Assembly: GCA_041751795.1 (NCBI GenBank)
Contig: JBGSWU010000426.1
Span: forward strand, 1-13,663
Origin: JBBECJ01 sp041751795
Lineage (GTDB): Bacteria > Chloroflexota > Chloroflexia > Thermomicrobiales > CFX8
Direction: 5' to 3'
DNA: 13,663 nt
A model generated the notes under the pieces. The model saw only the letters and a program-made list of their open reading frames with translations, ran no database searches and had not been told where the DNA came from. A program made the translations under genes and the position numbers. Shown here one piece after another: positions 1-6,668 of this stretch (the stretch's first letter is position 1; every line of letters begins with the position of its first letter).

Positions 1-489
1 TCGCATCAATGCCGTCGAGATCGCAAGCCCTGCAGCGCCACCCGTTTCGGAAACATCCTCGCCGCTGCGACCAAGCGTTAGTAATCCGACGATCGATGCG
101 ACGGTGACGACTCCACCATTGATGCGCCGGACGCGCTGCCCAGCGTCTCCTGCTCGCCAGATTTCAACCGCAATGACTGACAGCCCTAGCGGCACGATCA
201 TCGCTGCCTGACCGAACAGGGCACGGATGCCACTGCCAACGTAGGTGAGCGCGCTCTCGTTGGCGAGGCCAACCAACGGCAATGCAGAAATGATCGCCGT
301 CGTAAATATCGCGAGGGCCAGGAGTTCTTCACGTAAGCGCGGGGGCAGATCGATGCTACCGAACCATCGCCCAACCTGCCCAGCGGCGCGTCGGCCCGTC
401 GAGGGACGTGATGACGGTATTCTGGCCGGCGGTACGTCTCGGCGATTCGTTCTCGCTTGCACTATCTTCGCTTTCGGTCGCGCTTCCAC
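1..489 (-). CDS. ftsK: DNA translocase FtsK/SpoIIIE-type, N-terminal membrane region (partial, runs off left edge)
   Basis: The minus-strand frame is open from a GTG at 489 to base 1 (163 codons, no stop, so partial). A GAGGAG ribosome site lies 5 nt before this GTG, and the frame has a stop a few codons upstream, so the N-terminus is well bounded. Residues 1-53 are basic and Pro/Arg-rich, as in a cytoplasmic N-terminal tail. Three hydrophobic segments follow: about 56-76 (LLALAIFTTAIISALPLVGL), 93-111 (GQAAMIVPLGLSVIAVEIW) and 125-140. Then comes a Gly-rich linker, GGAAGLAISTALMR, at the window edge. The pattern 'G..IR.LFG.AA...P' plus 'GG..G..I...L' is that of the FtsK 4TM domain, which anchors the hexameric ATP-driven chromosome translocase at the division septum. 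The motor and gamma domains would lie outside the window, so the assignment rests on membrane-domain character alone. Another polytopic membrane protein is possible. Confidence 0.7.
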   Translation of the reverse strand, partial: MEARPKAKIVQARTNRRDVPPARIPSSRPSTGRRAAGQVGRWFGSIDLPPRLREELLALAIFTTAIISALPLVGLANESALTYVGSGIRALFGQAAMIVPLGLSVIAVEIWRAGDAGQRVRRINGGVVTVASIVGLLTLGRSGEDVSETGGAAGLAISTALMR

Positions 490-511
490 TCCCACTCCTC
501 ACACTGAACAC

Positions 512-525
512 AGTGTACGTACACT
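512..525. promoter_or_regulatory. Perfect 14-bp palindrome AGTGTACGTACACT, candidate operator at the ftsK promoter
   Basis: AGTGTACGTACACT equals its own reverse complement. It covers the 3' half of the proposed -10 and the likely start site of ftsK, a classical repressor position. Its core GTACGTAC recurs at 675-682 and 12451-12458. The flanking stretch GAACACAGTGTACG (506-519) also resembles the box at 3509-3521 (GAACAAGTGTACG) apart from one inserted base. Confidence 0.45.
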
Positions 526-551
526 TTACGTGGCGCGACACTTTCGGTCAA
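523..551 (-). promoter_or_regulatory. Candidate sigma-70-type promoter of ftsK
   Basis: On the minus strand TTGACC (551-546, 5/6 to consensus) is followed by a 17-nt spacer and TAAAGT (528-523, 4/6). The expected start near 516 gives a short leader to the GTG at 489 that includes the GAGGAG site. A second TTGACC (557-552) is directly adjacent, making a tandem repeat. The -10 element overlaps the palindrome at 512-525, so a repressor there could block initiation. This is inference from sequence only. Confidence 0.45.
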
Positions 552-671
552 GGTCAATACGAATAATGACCGTGAAAACACGATAACAGTACCGAAGAAG
601 TACCCGCCGAATCGCACGTCAGGTCCTCGTGGGACGACGACCGTATACAATTCCGAAGCCGGTAAGTAGAC

Positions 672-685
672 CGCGTACGTACGCG
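672..685. repeat. Perfect 14-bp palindrome CGCGTACGTACGCG
   Basis: This self-complementary 14-mer sits in the middle of the 490-817 gap. It shares the GTACGTAC core with the ftsK-promoter palindrome and with the pyrC-leader copy at 12450-12459. No clear promoter flanks it on either strand. It could be an upstream auxiliary operator for ftsK, about 155 bp from the promoter copy. Confidence 0.4.
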
Positions 686-817
686 AGGAGGATGCTTACT
701 GTCCGCGATCGGCAATTGTCGAGTCGTCAACGACTGAATCGACCCAATCACAACTCAGGTTCATCTGCAGAGAACATCAAGTTCTCGGGTGAACGTGATC
801 GGAATGTGAGATGGCGA

Positions 818-1426
818 TCAAAAAAGACGCATCTGATTTGCAGGATCGGGATCGCCGTTCGCTGACGACAACTGCTCACGGGCCGCCGCCAGGATTCGCG
901 GCAATCGCTCGAAATCGGCCTCGATCGTGGCTCGGAGTGACGCCTGATGGAGCGCTGCCGCTGGGTGGTACATCGGAACGACGACACGCTTGTCGATCGT
1001 TCGTGCCTGGCCGTGTATTCGAGAAATGCGTTCGTTTGGGAACCACTTCGACATCGAGAATCTACCGAGGGTCACGATCATCATAGGATTGATCGCATCG
1101 ATCTGGGTGTCTAGGTAGGAGCTACACGCGGCGATCTCGTCGGGAAGGGGGTCGCGGTTACCAGGCGGGCGGCACTTCACGATGTTTGTGATGAATACAT
1201 CGTCACGCTTCAGTTCGATTGACTCGAGTAGCTGGTCGAGGAATTTCCCGGACGCCCCGATGAACGGAAGCCCTTCGCGGTCCTCGTTTTGACCGGGAGC
1301 TTCACCAATGAACATGATCTCGGTCTGAATATCTCCGGCTCCAGGTACTGCGTTCGTGCGACCACGGCAGAGTTCACATCGCCCGCAACTGCGGACGAGT
1401 GTCGCGACCTCTTCCATCACCCTCAT
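818..1426 (-). CDS. Family 4 (thermostable-type) uracil-DNA glycosylase with [4Fe-4S] cluster and C-terminal clamp-binding motif
   Basis: It removes uracil from DNA, starting base-excision repair. With the ATG at 1426 the protein is 202 aa. The Cys ligands fall at C14, C17, C85 and C101, almost exactly as I recall for the Thermus enzyme (14, 17, 86, 102), which is why I chose this start over longer options back to 1522. Motif 1 is GEAPGQNED (residues 41-49), TNIVKCRPP carries C85, and the active-site motif MYHPAA has H154. The last five residues are QMRLF, matching the bacterial sliding-clamp consensus QxxLF. The start lies 7 nt after the stop of the upstream nuclease gene, so the two are co-transcribed. 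A GTG at 1444, with GGGAG 5 nt upstream and overlapping the upstream gene, is an alternative start. Family assignment is secure. Confidence 0.92.
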   Translation of the reverse strand: MRVMEEVATLVRSCGRCELCRGRTNAVPGAGDIQTEIMFIGEAPGQNEDREGLPFIGASGKFLDQLLESIELKRDDVFITNIVKCRPPGNRDPLPDEIAACSSYLDTQIDAINPMMIVTLGRFSMSKWFPNERISRIHGQARTIDKRVVVPMYHPAAALHQASLRATIEADFERLPRILAAAREQLSSANGDPDPANQMRLF

Positions 1427-1433
1427 TCGATCT

Positions 1434-3452
1434 TCAGACCTCACCACAGCTCCCATTCTCATCATCGTTGTCATCGGTTGCGTCACGAGCGTCCGCCACT
1501 TCGTCCCCCGGTGCGGCATCACCGAACGGGTCAGTCAGGTCTACGGCTAGAACCATCCGCGCTGCGTCGATCAACGATCGATCATCGAGCGAGATCAATG
1601 CCGGATGCTCTGGCGTCTTCCTCATCCAGCGCGCGAGGATCGACATCTCATCAACTGCATGATGATCTGGAACGAACGCGTCCATACCGAGATGCGCGCG
1701 GTCAGTAATCGGCTCGAGTCGGGTGGCCAAACCTTTCGGTCGCTCATTGTGGCTGACCGTCAACTGCGCCCATCGCCGACCTTTCAACAGATACCAGACT
1801 TCGCGCGACTTGGACATCGTACTCGGCAACACCAGCAGCGCATGTTCGTACCGACCCGCGCCGTCAAGCATGTGCTGTTCGTTGGCGAGTCGTTCAACCT
1901 GACGAATGCGATCACGCAATCGCGCAGCGCGTTCAAAATCGAGGGTTGTGACCGTTTTTTCCAACTTGCTGTGCAGTCGAGCGATCATTGGCCTTGTGTC
2001 GCTCTCAAAGAACGAGACAACATCCTTAACGAGTTGTCGGTACGTGTCCGATTCTGCACGGCCAACGCACGGCCCGAGACAGCGGCCCAACTCGAGTTCC
2101 AGGCAAGGTGACCCATACGAGCGTTTATCTGCAAATGACCGACGACACGTCCGAAGCGGCAGGACATCGTTGACGAGTTCAACTGCTGCCCGTGCGCGTG
2201 AACTCGACTTGAATGGACCGAAATACCGCGCGCCGTCGTTGGCTCGATCGCGGCACGTCGTCACACGCGGCCACGGATTGGAGATATCCACCTTGACGTA
2301 GACATACTGCTCGGCGTTGCGTTGGACGGTGTTGTATCTCGGTCGATACCGACGGATGAGTTGCGACTCAAGAATCAACGCTTCGAGTTCGCTGCCGACG
2401 ACCTCGATCTGAATCCGTGACAAGGTTTCGAGCAACCCATCCATCTTGCGGGTGTATCCCAACGGCTGGGAGTAGTATGAAGCGACCCGCTTACGAAGAT
2501 TCTTTGCCTTTCCGACGTACAGGACGCTATCGAATGCATCGCGCATGATGTAGACGCCGGGGGCATGCGGAACTGTCGAGAGATGCGAACGGTCAAGAAT
2601 CGAACTCGCGCGTCCTACAGGCTTGCGAACACGTGACGACGGCCGTACTCGGGCCGAGGTCCTCAGCAGATCGTCGAGTGTCGATAACCCTTTCTCTCGG
2701 GCGCGCATGAGCAGGAGTCGAAAAACATCCAGCGTCGTTTCTGCGTCAGGCATCGCACGGTGCGCTGCGCGACTCGAAATGCCCATTGCTCGCGCGACGT
2801 CAGCGAGATTCAACCTGCGGGCCTCGCTGACAAGTTGGCTCGTCAGTGTCAGTGTGTCAATAGGTGTATTGACGAGTCGCGGCAGTCCGCAGCGCATGAG
2901 TTCAGTATTGATAAACGACAGGTCGAAAGCGATATTATGCCCAACTATCGGAAGGTCTTCGAGAATCTCGATAATCGTCGGCGCGATCGACCTGAATTCC
3001 GGCGCATCGGCGACCATCGCGTCGTCAATACCGACCTTCTGGGATATGTAGGCTGGAACCGGGCGACCCGGGTTGACGAGTGACGACCAGCGCATCGGAG
3101 ATCCGTGCGGTGATACTCGGATCAGCGCCACCTCAATGACGCGCTGCTGACTTGGCTTCAAGCCTGTCGTTTCAACGTCGAGGACGACGAACTCCGATGG
3201 AAACTCGACGTCCGCAACAGCAACTCGCGTTGTCCAGATGCCGTCTGCCCGTAGTGTCAGGTCACGCTGTTCGCTCAGAACGGAGCGCAGGAGCGGCCTC
3301 CAGAGTGCGGGTGAGGACGAGCCACCAAACACATGGCTGATCAATGCATCCTCGGCCATTGCGCCATGGTGCTCTTCGATGCAGGCCAACGCACGTTCGA
3401 CGAGCCCCGGGTACGCTGCTCCGTCATTCTGCGTCGAATCCACCGATTGCAT
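1434..3452 (-). CDS. DEDDh 3'-5' exonuclease fused to GIY-YIG (UvrC N-terminal/Cho-like) endonuclease
   Basis: This 672-aa protein combines two nucleases. Residues about 15-77 may be a small winged-helix-like segment. A complete DnaQ-type DEDDh exonuclease follows: D92/E94 in LDVETTG, D177 in GHNIAFD, and H231/D236 in HRAMPD. The GIY-YIG domain spans about 295-375: GVY 299-301, YVG 312-314, R322 and E362 in LILE, matching UvrC catalytic residues. Next come C436, C450, C458 and C462, the Cys quartet known in UvrC to hold an Fe-S cluster, and a UvrB-binding UVR motif near 489-520. The RNase H-like second nuclease and HhH tail of true UvrC are absent; the protein ends in an acidic tail. It therefore resembles Cho (3' incision only) and the mycobacterial exonuclease-Cho fusions, not full UvrC. 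AGGGGGA 6 nt before the ATG supports the start. Confidence 0.9.
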   Translation of the reverse strand: MQSVDSTQNDGAAYPGLVERALACIEEHHGAMAEDALISHVFGGSSSPALWRPLLRSVLSEQRDLTLRADGIWTTRVAVADVEFPSEFVVLDVETTGLKPSQQRVIEVALIRVSPHGSPMRWSSLVNPGRPVPAYISQKVGIDDAMVADAPEFRSIAPTIIEILEDLPIVGHNIAFDLSFINTELMRCGLPRLVNTPIDTLTLTSQLVSEARRLNLADVARAMGISSRAAHRAMPDAETTLDVFRLLLMRAREKGLSTLDDLLRTSARVRPSSRVRKPVGRASSILDRSHLSTVPHAPGVYIMRDAFDSVLYVGKAKNLRKRVASYYSQPLGYTRKMDGLLETLSRIQIEVVGSELEALILESQLIRRYRPRYNTVQRNAEQYVYVKVDISNPWPRVTTCRDRANDGARYFGPFKSSSRARAAVELVNDVLPLRTCRRSFADKRSYGSPCLELELGRCLGPCVGRAESDTYRQLVKDVVSFFESDTRPMIARLHSKLEKTVTTLDFERAARLRDRIRQVERLANEQHMLDGAGRYEHALLVLPSTMSKSREVWYLLKGRRWAQLTVSHNERPKGLATRLEPITDRAHLGMDAFVPDHHAVDEMSILARWMRKTPEHPALISLDDRSLIDAARMVLAVDLTDPFGDAAPGDEVADARDATDDNDDENGSCGEV

Positions 3453-3496
3453 CGACCGTCCCCCTGCTCATCGTGCCTGTCAGTCACGATGGCAGC

Positions 3497-3526
3497 AGTA
3501 TACGAGTCGAACAAGTGTACGGACAA
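3497..3526 (-). promoter_or_regulatory. Candidate promoter of the exonuclease/GIY-YIG-glycosylase operon
   Basis: On the minus strand TTGTCC (3526-3521, 4/6) is followed by an 18-nt spacer and TATACT (3502-3497, 5/6). Initiation near 3490 leaves a leader of about 40 nt to the ATG at 3452, which carries the AGGGGGA ribosome site. The LexA-like box 3508-3521 occupies most of the spacer. Confidence 0.5.
3508..3521. promoter_or_regulatory. LexA-like (SOS) box CGAAC-AAGT-GTACG between divergent repair promoters
   Basis: The Gram-positive LexA consensus is CGAAC-N4-GTTCG; this site differs at one base (GTACG for GTTCG). It lies between the -35 and -10 of the leftward nuclease operon and just upstream of the extended -10 of ligA, so one bound dimer could repress both. 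The site is seen directly. Its use by LexA is inference, since no lexA gene is in the window. Confidence 0.45.
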
Positions 3527-3530
3527 CCTG

Positions 3531-3539
3531 TGCTATACT
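3531..3539 (+). promoter_or_regulatory. Candidate extended -10 promoter of ligA
   Basis: TGC-TATACT is an extended -10 element (TGn followed by a 5/6 hexamer). No good -35 sits 17 nt upstream, which is usual for extended -10 promoters. Initiation near 3546 gives a leader of about 70 nt before the ligA ATG. That leader contains a 6-bp inverted repeat CGAACG/CGTTCG (3548-3553 and 3576-3581). Confidence 0.45.
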
Positions 3540-3616
3540 CGCGCGGTCGAACGCACCGAGACGCGGCGGGGCCGTCGTTCGCTGGCTTTGTCCAGCCTGG
3601 AGAGTGACGCGATCGC

Positions 3617-5647
3617 ATGGACGATTCCACGGCTCAGGCGCGCATCGAACAGCTTCGAGCGCTTATCCAGCAATACAACCACGAGTACTACAACCTGCAG
3701 CAACCTACTGTGTCCGACGCAGAATGGGACGCTTGCTTTCACGAGTTAAAGCAACTCGAAGAGCAGTTTCCACAGTTCCTCACTCCGGATTCACCGACCC
3801 AGACCGTCGGGGAGCTTCCGGCTACTGGCTTTACCCAGGTCGTTCACGACGTTCCAATGCAGTCGTTGTCAAACGCATTCTCGCGCGAGGGTCTGGAAGA
3901 CTGGTTGAAGCGGGTCCATCGTTTCGCCGGGCGCGAAAACCTCACGTTCACGATCGAACCAAAGATTGACGGAGTCGCCAGCAGCCTTCGCTATCGATCG
4001 GCGGTGCTGAACCGGGGGGCCACTCGTGGCAATGGGCTCGTCGGCGAAGACGTGACAGCGAACATGAAAACAATTGGCGACATCCCCAAGCGTCTCGCCC
4101 ATCCAGAAAAAGCGCCGGACGACTTCGAAGTGCGCGGCGAGGTCTACATGCGCCGGAGCGAGTTCGAGAAAATGAACGAGGAGCGGACCGAACGAGGCGA
4201 AGCTGCTTTCGCCAACCCGCGCAATTCCGCGTCTGGCGCGCTCCGGCAACTGGACCCAACGATGACTGCGAGGCGCCCGTTGCGCTTTTTCGCGTATGCG
4301 GCTGCGACAAGAGGCGATAACCTGCCGCATACGCAATCCGAGATGCTGCGGCTACTGGACGAACTCGGGTTCCCAACCAGTCCTGACTTTACGACCGTTG
4401 AGACCGCCGAAGAAATCTGGGCGGAATGTGAACGGTGGTACGAACGGCGGGCATCTCTCGATTTTGATATCGACGGTGTCGTGATCAAGGTTGATGACAC
4501 GCGGCTCTACGACGAAATTGGCAGCGTTGCTCGCGAACCACGCTGGGCGACCGCGTATAAGTTTCCTGCGATGCAGGCAACAACCGTTCTCGAGGACATC
4601 ATCATCAACGTGGGACGAACGGGAAGCCTCAATCCGCTGGCCCATTTGAAGCCAGTCCAGATTGGCGGCGTTACCGTCAGTCGGGCGACACTTCACAACG
4701 AAGACGAAATTCGACGCCTTGATGTCAAGATCGGTGACACGGTCATCATCGAACGCGCGGGCGATGTCATTCCAAAGATTCTCCGTGTCGTCACCGACGC
4801 GAGGACGGGGGACGAACGAGAGTTCATCTGGCCCGACCGCTGCCCGGTTTGCGGCTCGACGATCGAGCGGGTCGAGGGCGAAGTCATGTCATATTGCGTG
4901 AACGCGAGTTGCCCGGCGCAACTACGCGAGCAAGTGGCGCATTTCGTCTCTCGAGGTGCAATGGACATCGACGGACTGGGAGCGAAGCTCGCGGCGCGCT
5001 TTGTCGACGATGGTCTGATTGGCTCGGTGGCAGATGTCTACCGGCTGGATTGGGACGCGATCCTCCAGATGGAGGGCATGGGTGAGAAGAGCGTCGAACG
5101 CCTTCAGAATTCGATTGAAGCAAGCAAGGCGCAACCACTCGCTCGCGTCATCTTCGCGCTCGGAATTCGCCACGTTGGCGAGCGAAACGCCGGTTTGCTC
5201 GCCGAGCGATTCAGATCGCTCGATGGCATCGCAGCGGCGTCACTCGACGAAGTCGCAGCAGTCCCAGGTGTCGGTAAGGTTGTCGGGCAATCGGTCGTTG
5301 ACTGGTTCGCCGAATCTCGCAATCGCGACCTCGTCAACGACCTTCGAGCGCTTGGCGTCCGCGCCGAACAGGACGATGCAGGCGAAGCGGTTGAGACTTC
5401 ACCGGAGTGGGACGGCAAGACTGTCGTCCTTACTGGCAGACTGACTACACTAACGCGATCCGACGCTGAAGGGCTGTTGAAGCGAGCAGGTGCAAACGTT
5501 TCTTCGTCGGTATCGAGAAAGACAAGTGTCGTCATCGTCGGCGAGGACGCTGGTAGCAAGGCAGATAAGGCACGCGAATACGGTGTCACGGTCATCGACG
5601 AGGCCGAGTTCCTTCGAAGAATCAAGCTCGACGAGCCAGCCACCTGA
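3617..5647 (+). CDS. ligA: NAD-dependent DNA ligase LigA
   Basis: It seals nicks in duplex DNA using NAD+, in replication and in the last step of excision repair. The 676-aa length is typical. Domain Ia has the HEYYNLQQPTVSD motif (22-34). The adenylation motif KIDG places the nucleophile at K116. NASGALRQLD-type ligase motifs and an OB fold follow. A Cys4 zinc finger uses C409, C412, C427 and C432, helix-hairpin-helix repeats span about 440-580, and a BRCT domain about 595-670 (WDGKTVVLTGRLTTLTRSDA). The start is the only sensible ATG; a GGAG lies 14 nt upstream, so the ribosome site is weak. The gene is divergent from the exonuclease/GIY-YIG operon and shares its control region, including the LexA-like box. 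A small coiled-coil gene follows after 30 nt. Confidence 0.97.
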   Translation: MDDSTAQARIEQLRALIQQYNHEYYNLQQPTVSDAEWDACFHELKQLEEQFPQFLTPDSPTQTVGELPATGFTQVVHDVPMQSLSNAFSREGLEDWLKRVHRFAGRENLTFTIEPKIDGVASSLRYRSAVLNRGATRGNGLVGEDVTANMKTIGDIPKRLAHPEKAPDDFEVRGEVYMRRSEFEKMNEERTERGEAAFANPRNSASGALRQLDPTMTARRPLRFFAYAAATRGDNLPHTQSEMLRLLDELGFPTSPDFTTVETAEEIWAECERWYERRASLDFDIDGVVIKVDDTRLYDEIGSVAREPRWATAYKFPAMQATTVLEDIIINVGRTGSLNPLAHLKPVQIGGVTVSRATLHNEDEIRRLDVKIGDTVIIERAGDVIPKILRVVTDARTGDEREFIWPDRCPVCGSTIERVEGEVMSYCVNASCPAQLREQVAHFVSRGAMDIDGLGAKLAARFVDDGLIGSVADVYRLDWDAILQMEGMGEKSVERLQNSIEASKAQPLARVIFALGIRHVGERNAGLLAERFRSLDGIAAASLDEVAAVPGVGKVVGQSVVDWFAESRNRDLVNDLRALGVRAEQDDAGEAVETSPEWDGKTVVLTGRLTTLTRSDAEGLLKRAGANVSSSVSRKTSVVIVGEDAGSKADKAREYGVTVIDEAEFLRRIKLDEPAT

Positions 5648-5677
5648 CACGCGACAACGATATTGAGGAGCGATCAG

Positions 5678-5902
5678 ATGTCCAGTTTCCAGCATGCAGG
5701 CGGGGATGACGATCCAGTCCATGTCGTCCGAACGATCGGACGTCTGGCGCAAATGGTTCTCGAAATTCGCGACGAATATGTCGATGGCCGACGGGATGAC
5801 GCGTTGGATCAACTCGAGCGTCGTTTAGACGAGATTGCAAGCCTGCACGAACAACTCCGCAAACTTCGCGCGAGTCAGGACGCGGCAGGTTTAACGACCT
5901 AG
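5678..5902 (+). CDS. Small hypothetical protein with predicted coiled coil
   Basis: This 74-aa frame starts at the ATG at 5678, 7 nt after a strong GAGGAG site. A TTG at 5663 would overlap that site and is rejected. The gene begins 30 nt after the ligA stop with no terminator seen between, so it is probably co-transcribed. The first 13 residues are polar (MSSFQHAGGDDDP). The rest, about 18-66, is a charged amphipathic helix with heptad-like hydrophobics (IGRLAQMVLEIRDEYV, then LDQLERRLDEIASLHEQLRKL). There are no Cys, no signal peptide and no membrane segment. I do not recognise the family. A small oligomerising adaptor would fit the sequence, but that is a guess. The strong ribosome site and regular composition argue it is a real gene. 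Confidence 0.7.
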   Translation: MSSFQHAGGDDDPVHVVRTIGRLAQMVLEIRDEYVDGRRDDALDQLERRLDEIASLHEQLRKLRASQDAAGLTT

Positions 5903-5932
5903 CGACCTCACCACAGCCTGAACGTCGGAGTG

Positions 5933-6529
5933 TTAACGGCGTCCAGACTGCGCTGATGATCCGGGCTTCGTCACTGGCACATTAGCCTGACAGAGTGGAC
6001 ACTCATCTGCCGCATGCGTCTCGATGTTGAGCGACGCCAGGCTGAACAGCGGTGCGTCGAATGCCACAGACCCGCCAGAACGATCGACGAGGAGGGCGAT
6101 TGCCCGAACGTCGGCGTTCCATTCCCGTAGCGCGTCCAGCGTCGCGACGACTGATGTACCCGTCGTCAGGATGTCATCGACGACGAGAACCTTCGTTCCG
6201 GGAGCGATGTATGTCCCTCGCTTGATCGCCCGCTCGCTTGCGCCCTCGTTGATTCGCTCGGCGTAGGCCGCGGGAAGTCCGATCTGCCGACCGATCTCGA
6301 ATGCCATCAAGATCCCCCCGGTTGTCGGGCCGACAACGAGATCGACTTCAGCGTGTTCGCCGAGCTGTTCGACCAACGCACAACAAGCATCTTCAGTCGC
6401 CCGCGGTTGCCGCAGCAAGTCGAACTTTTCAACATACTGTGCCGAATGGCGACCCGATGTGAGCAGGAAGTGCCCGTACTTCAGCGCCCCGATCGATTCG
6501 AGTTGGCGTAGAAACGAGTCCTGACTCAA
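5933..6529 (-). CDS. pyrE: Orotate phosphoribosyltransferase PyrE
   Basis: It converts orotate and PRPP to OMP, the fifth step of UMP synthesis. The PRPP-binding loop is KVLVVDDILTTGTS (113-126), preceded by the VGPTTGGI loop (66-73) and the N-terminal LTSGRHS motif (23-29). Length (198 aa) fits the short thermophile-type PyrE. The C-terminus carries a CPLC pair (C177, C180) and a VTKPGS tail, seen in that subgroup and possibly metal-binding. The start is TTG at 6529, 5 nt after GGAGGG. It is the last gene of the pyrimidine operon, 139 nt after carB, a longer gap than the overlaps upstream. It converges on the small coiled-coil gene, with only 30 bp between their stops and no evident terminator. 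Confidence 0.95.
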   Translation of the reverse strand: MSQDSFLRQLESIGALKYGHFLLTSGRHSAQYVEKFDLLRQPRATEDACCALVEQLGEHAEVDLVVGPTTGGILMAFEIGRQIGLPAAYAERINEGASERAIKRGTYIAPGTKVLVVDDILTTGTSVVATLDALREWNADVRAIALLVDRSGGSVAFDAPLFSLASLNIETHAADECPLCQANVPVTKPGSSAQSGRR

Positions 6530-6539
6530 CGAAACCCTC

Positions 6540-6575
6540 CTAGCTAGGTACGAACACGCCCGAAAATGCCATCAT
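6540..6575 (-). other. Possible 11-codon leader ORF before pyrE
   Basis: In the 139-nt carB-pyrE gap a minus-strand ATG at 6575 opens a frame encoding MMAFSGVFVPS. Its TAG stop ends at 6540, the first base of the pyrE GGAGGG site. A perfect palindrome CCTAGCTAGG (6539-6548) straddles the stop. The frame's own ribosome site is weak. It may be chance, but the stop-on-SD arrangement could couple translation into pyrE. Confidence 0.2.
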
Positions 6576-6668
6576 GCAACTCGAAGTCCCCGTGCGGTCT
6601 TGATTCTCCCAATGGAACGGCTGGAAGTGACCGAGACTGCCAGGCTGGGTACGCCGGTTCTTTCCGCG

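Larger units (their letters stand above)
490..817. other. Gene-free regulatory gap between the glycosylase gene and ftsK
   Basis: There are 328 bases without a convincing gene. The gap contains the ftsK promoter, two GTACGTAC palindromes (512-525, 672-685), a small hairpin AGTCGT-CA-ACGACT (722-735), and an inverted repeat GAGAAC-ATCAA-GTTCTC (770-786) just after the glycosylase stop. Neither inverted repeat is followed by a T-run on the minus strand, so neither looks like an intrinsic terminator. Short frames in the gap lack good starts or family-like sequence. Confidence 0.6.

Noticed and set aside
462..650. Minus-strand 62-codon frame with a hydrophobic stretch between the glycosylase gene and ftsK
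   Set aside because: It starts at TTG without a ribosome site, overlaps the ftsK start and runs across its promoter and palindrome. No family resemblance.
770..786. Inverted repeat GAGAAC-ATCAA-GTTCTC as terminator or SOS box
   Set aside because: No T-run follows on the minus strand, and the half-sites are 5 rather than 4 bases apart, so it fits neither an intrinsic terminator nor the LexA consensus.
691..865. Plus-strand frame from the ATG at 691 just after GAGGAGG
   Set aside because: The ribosome site touches the ATG with no spacing, the peptide is low-complexity and Arg-rich, and it runs antisense into the end of the glycosylase gene.
1427..1522. Longer N-terminus for the uracil glycosylase
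   Set aside because: It would overlap the upstream gene by up to 89 nt and add a Met/Arg-rich tail. The ATG at 1426 puts the Cys ligands where the Thermus enzyme has them.
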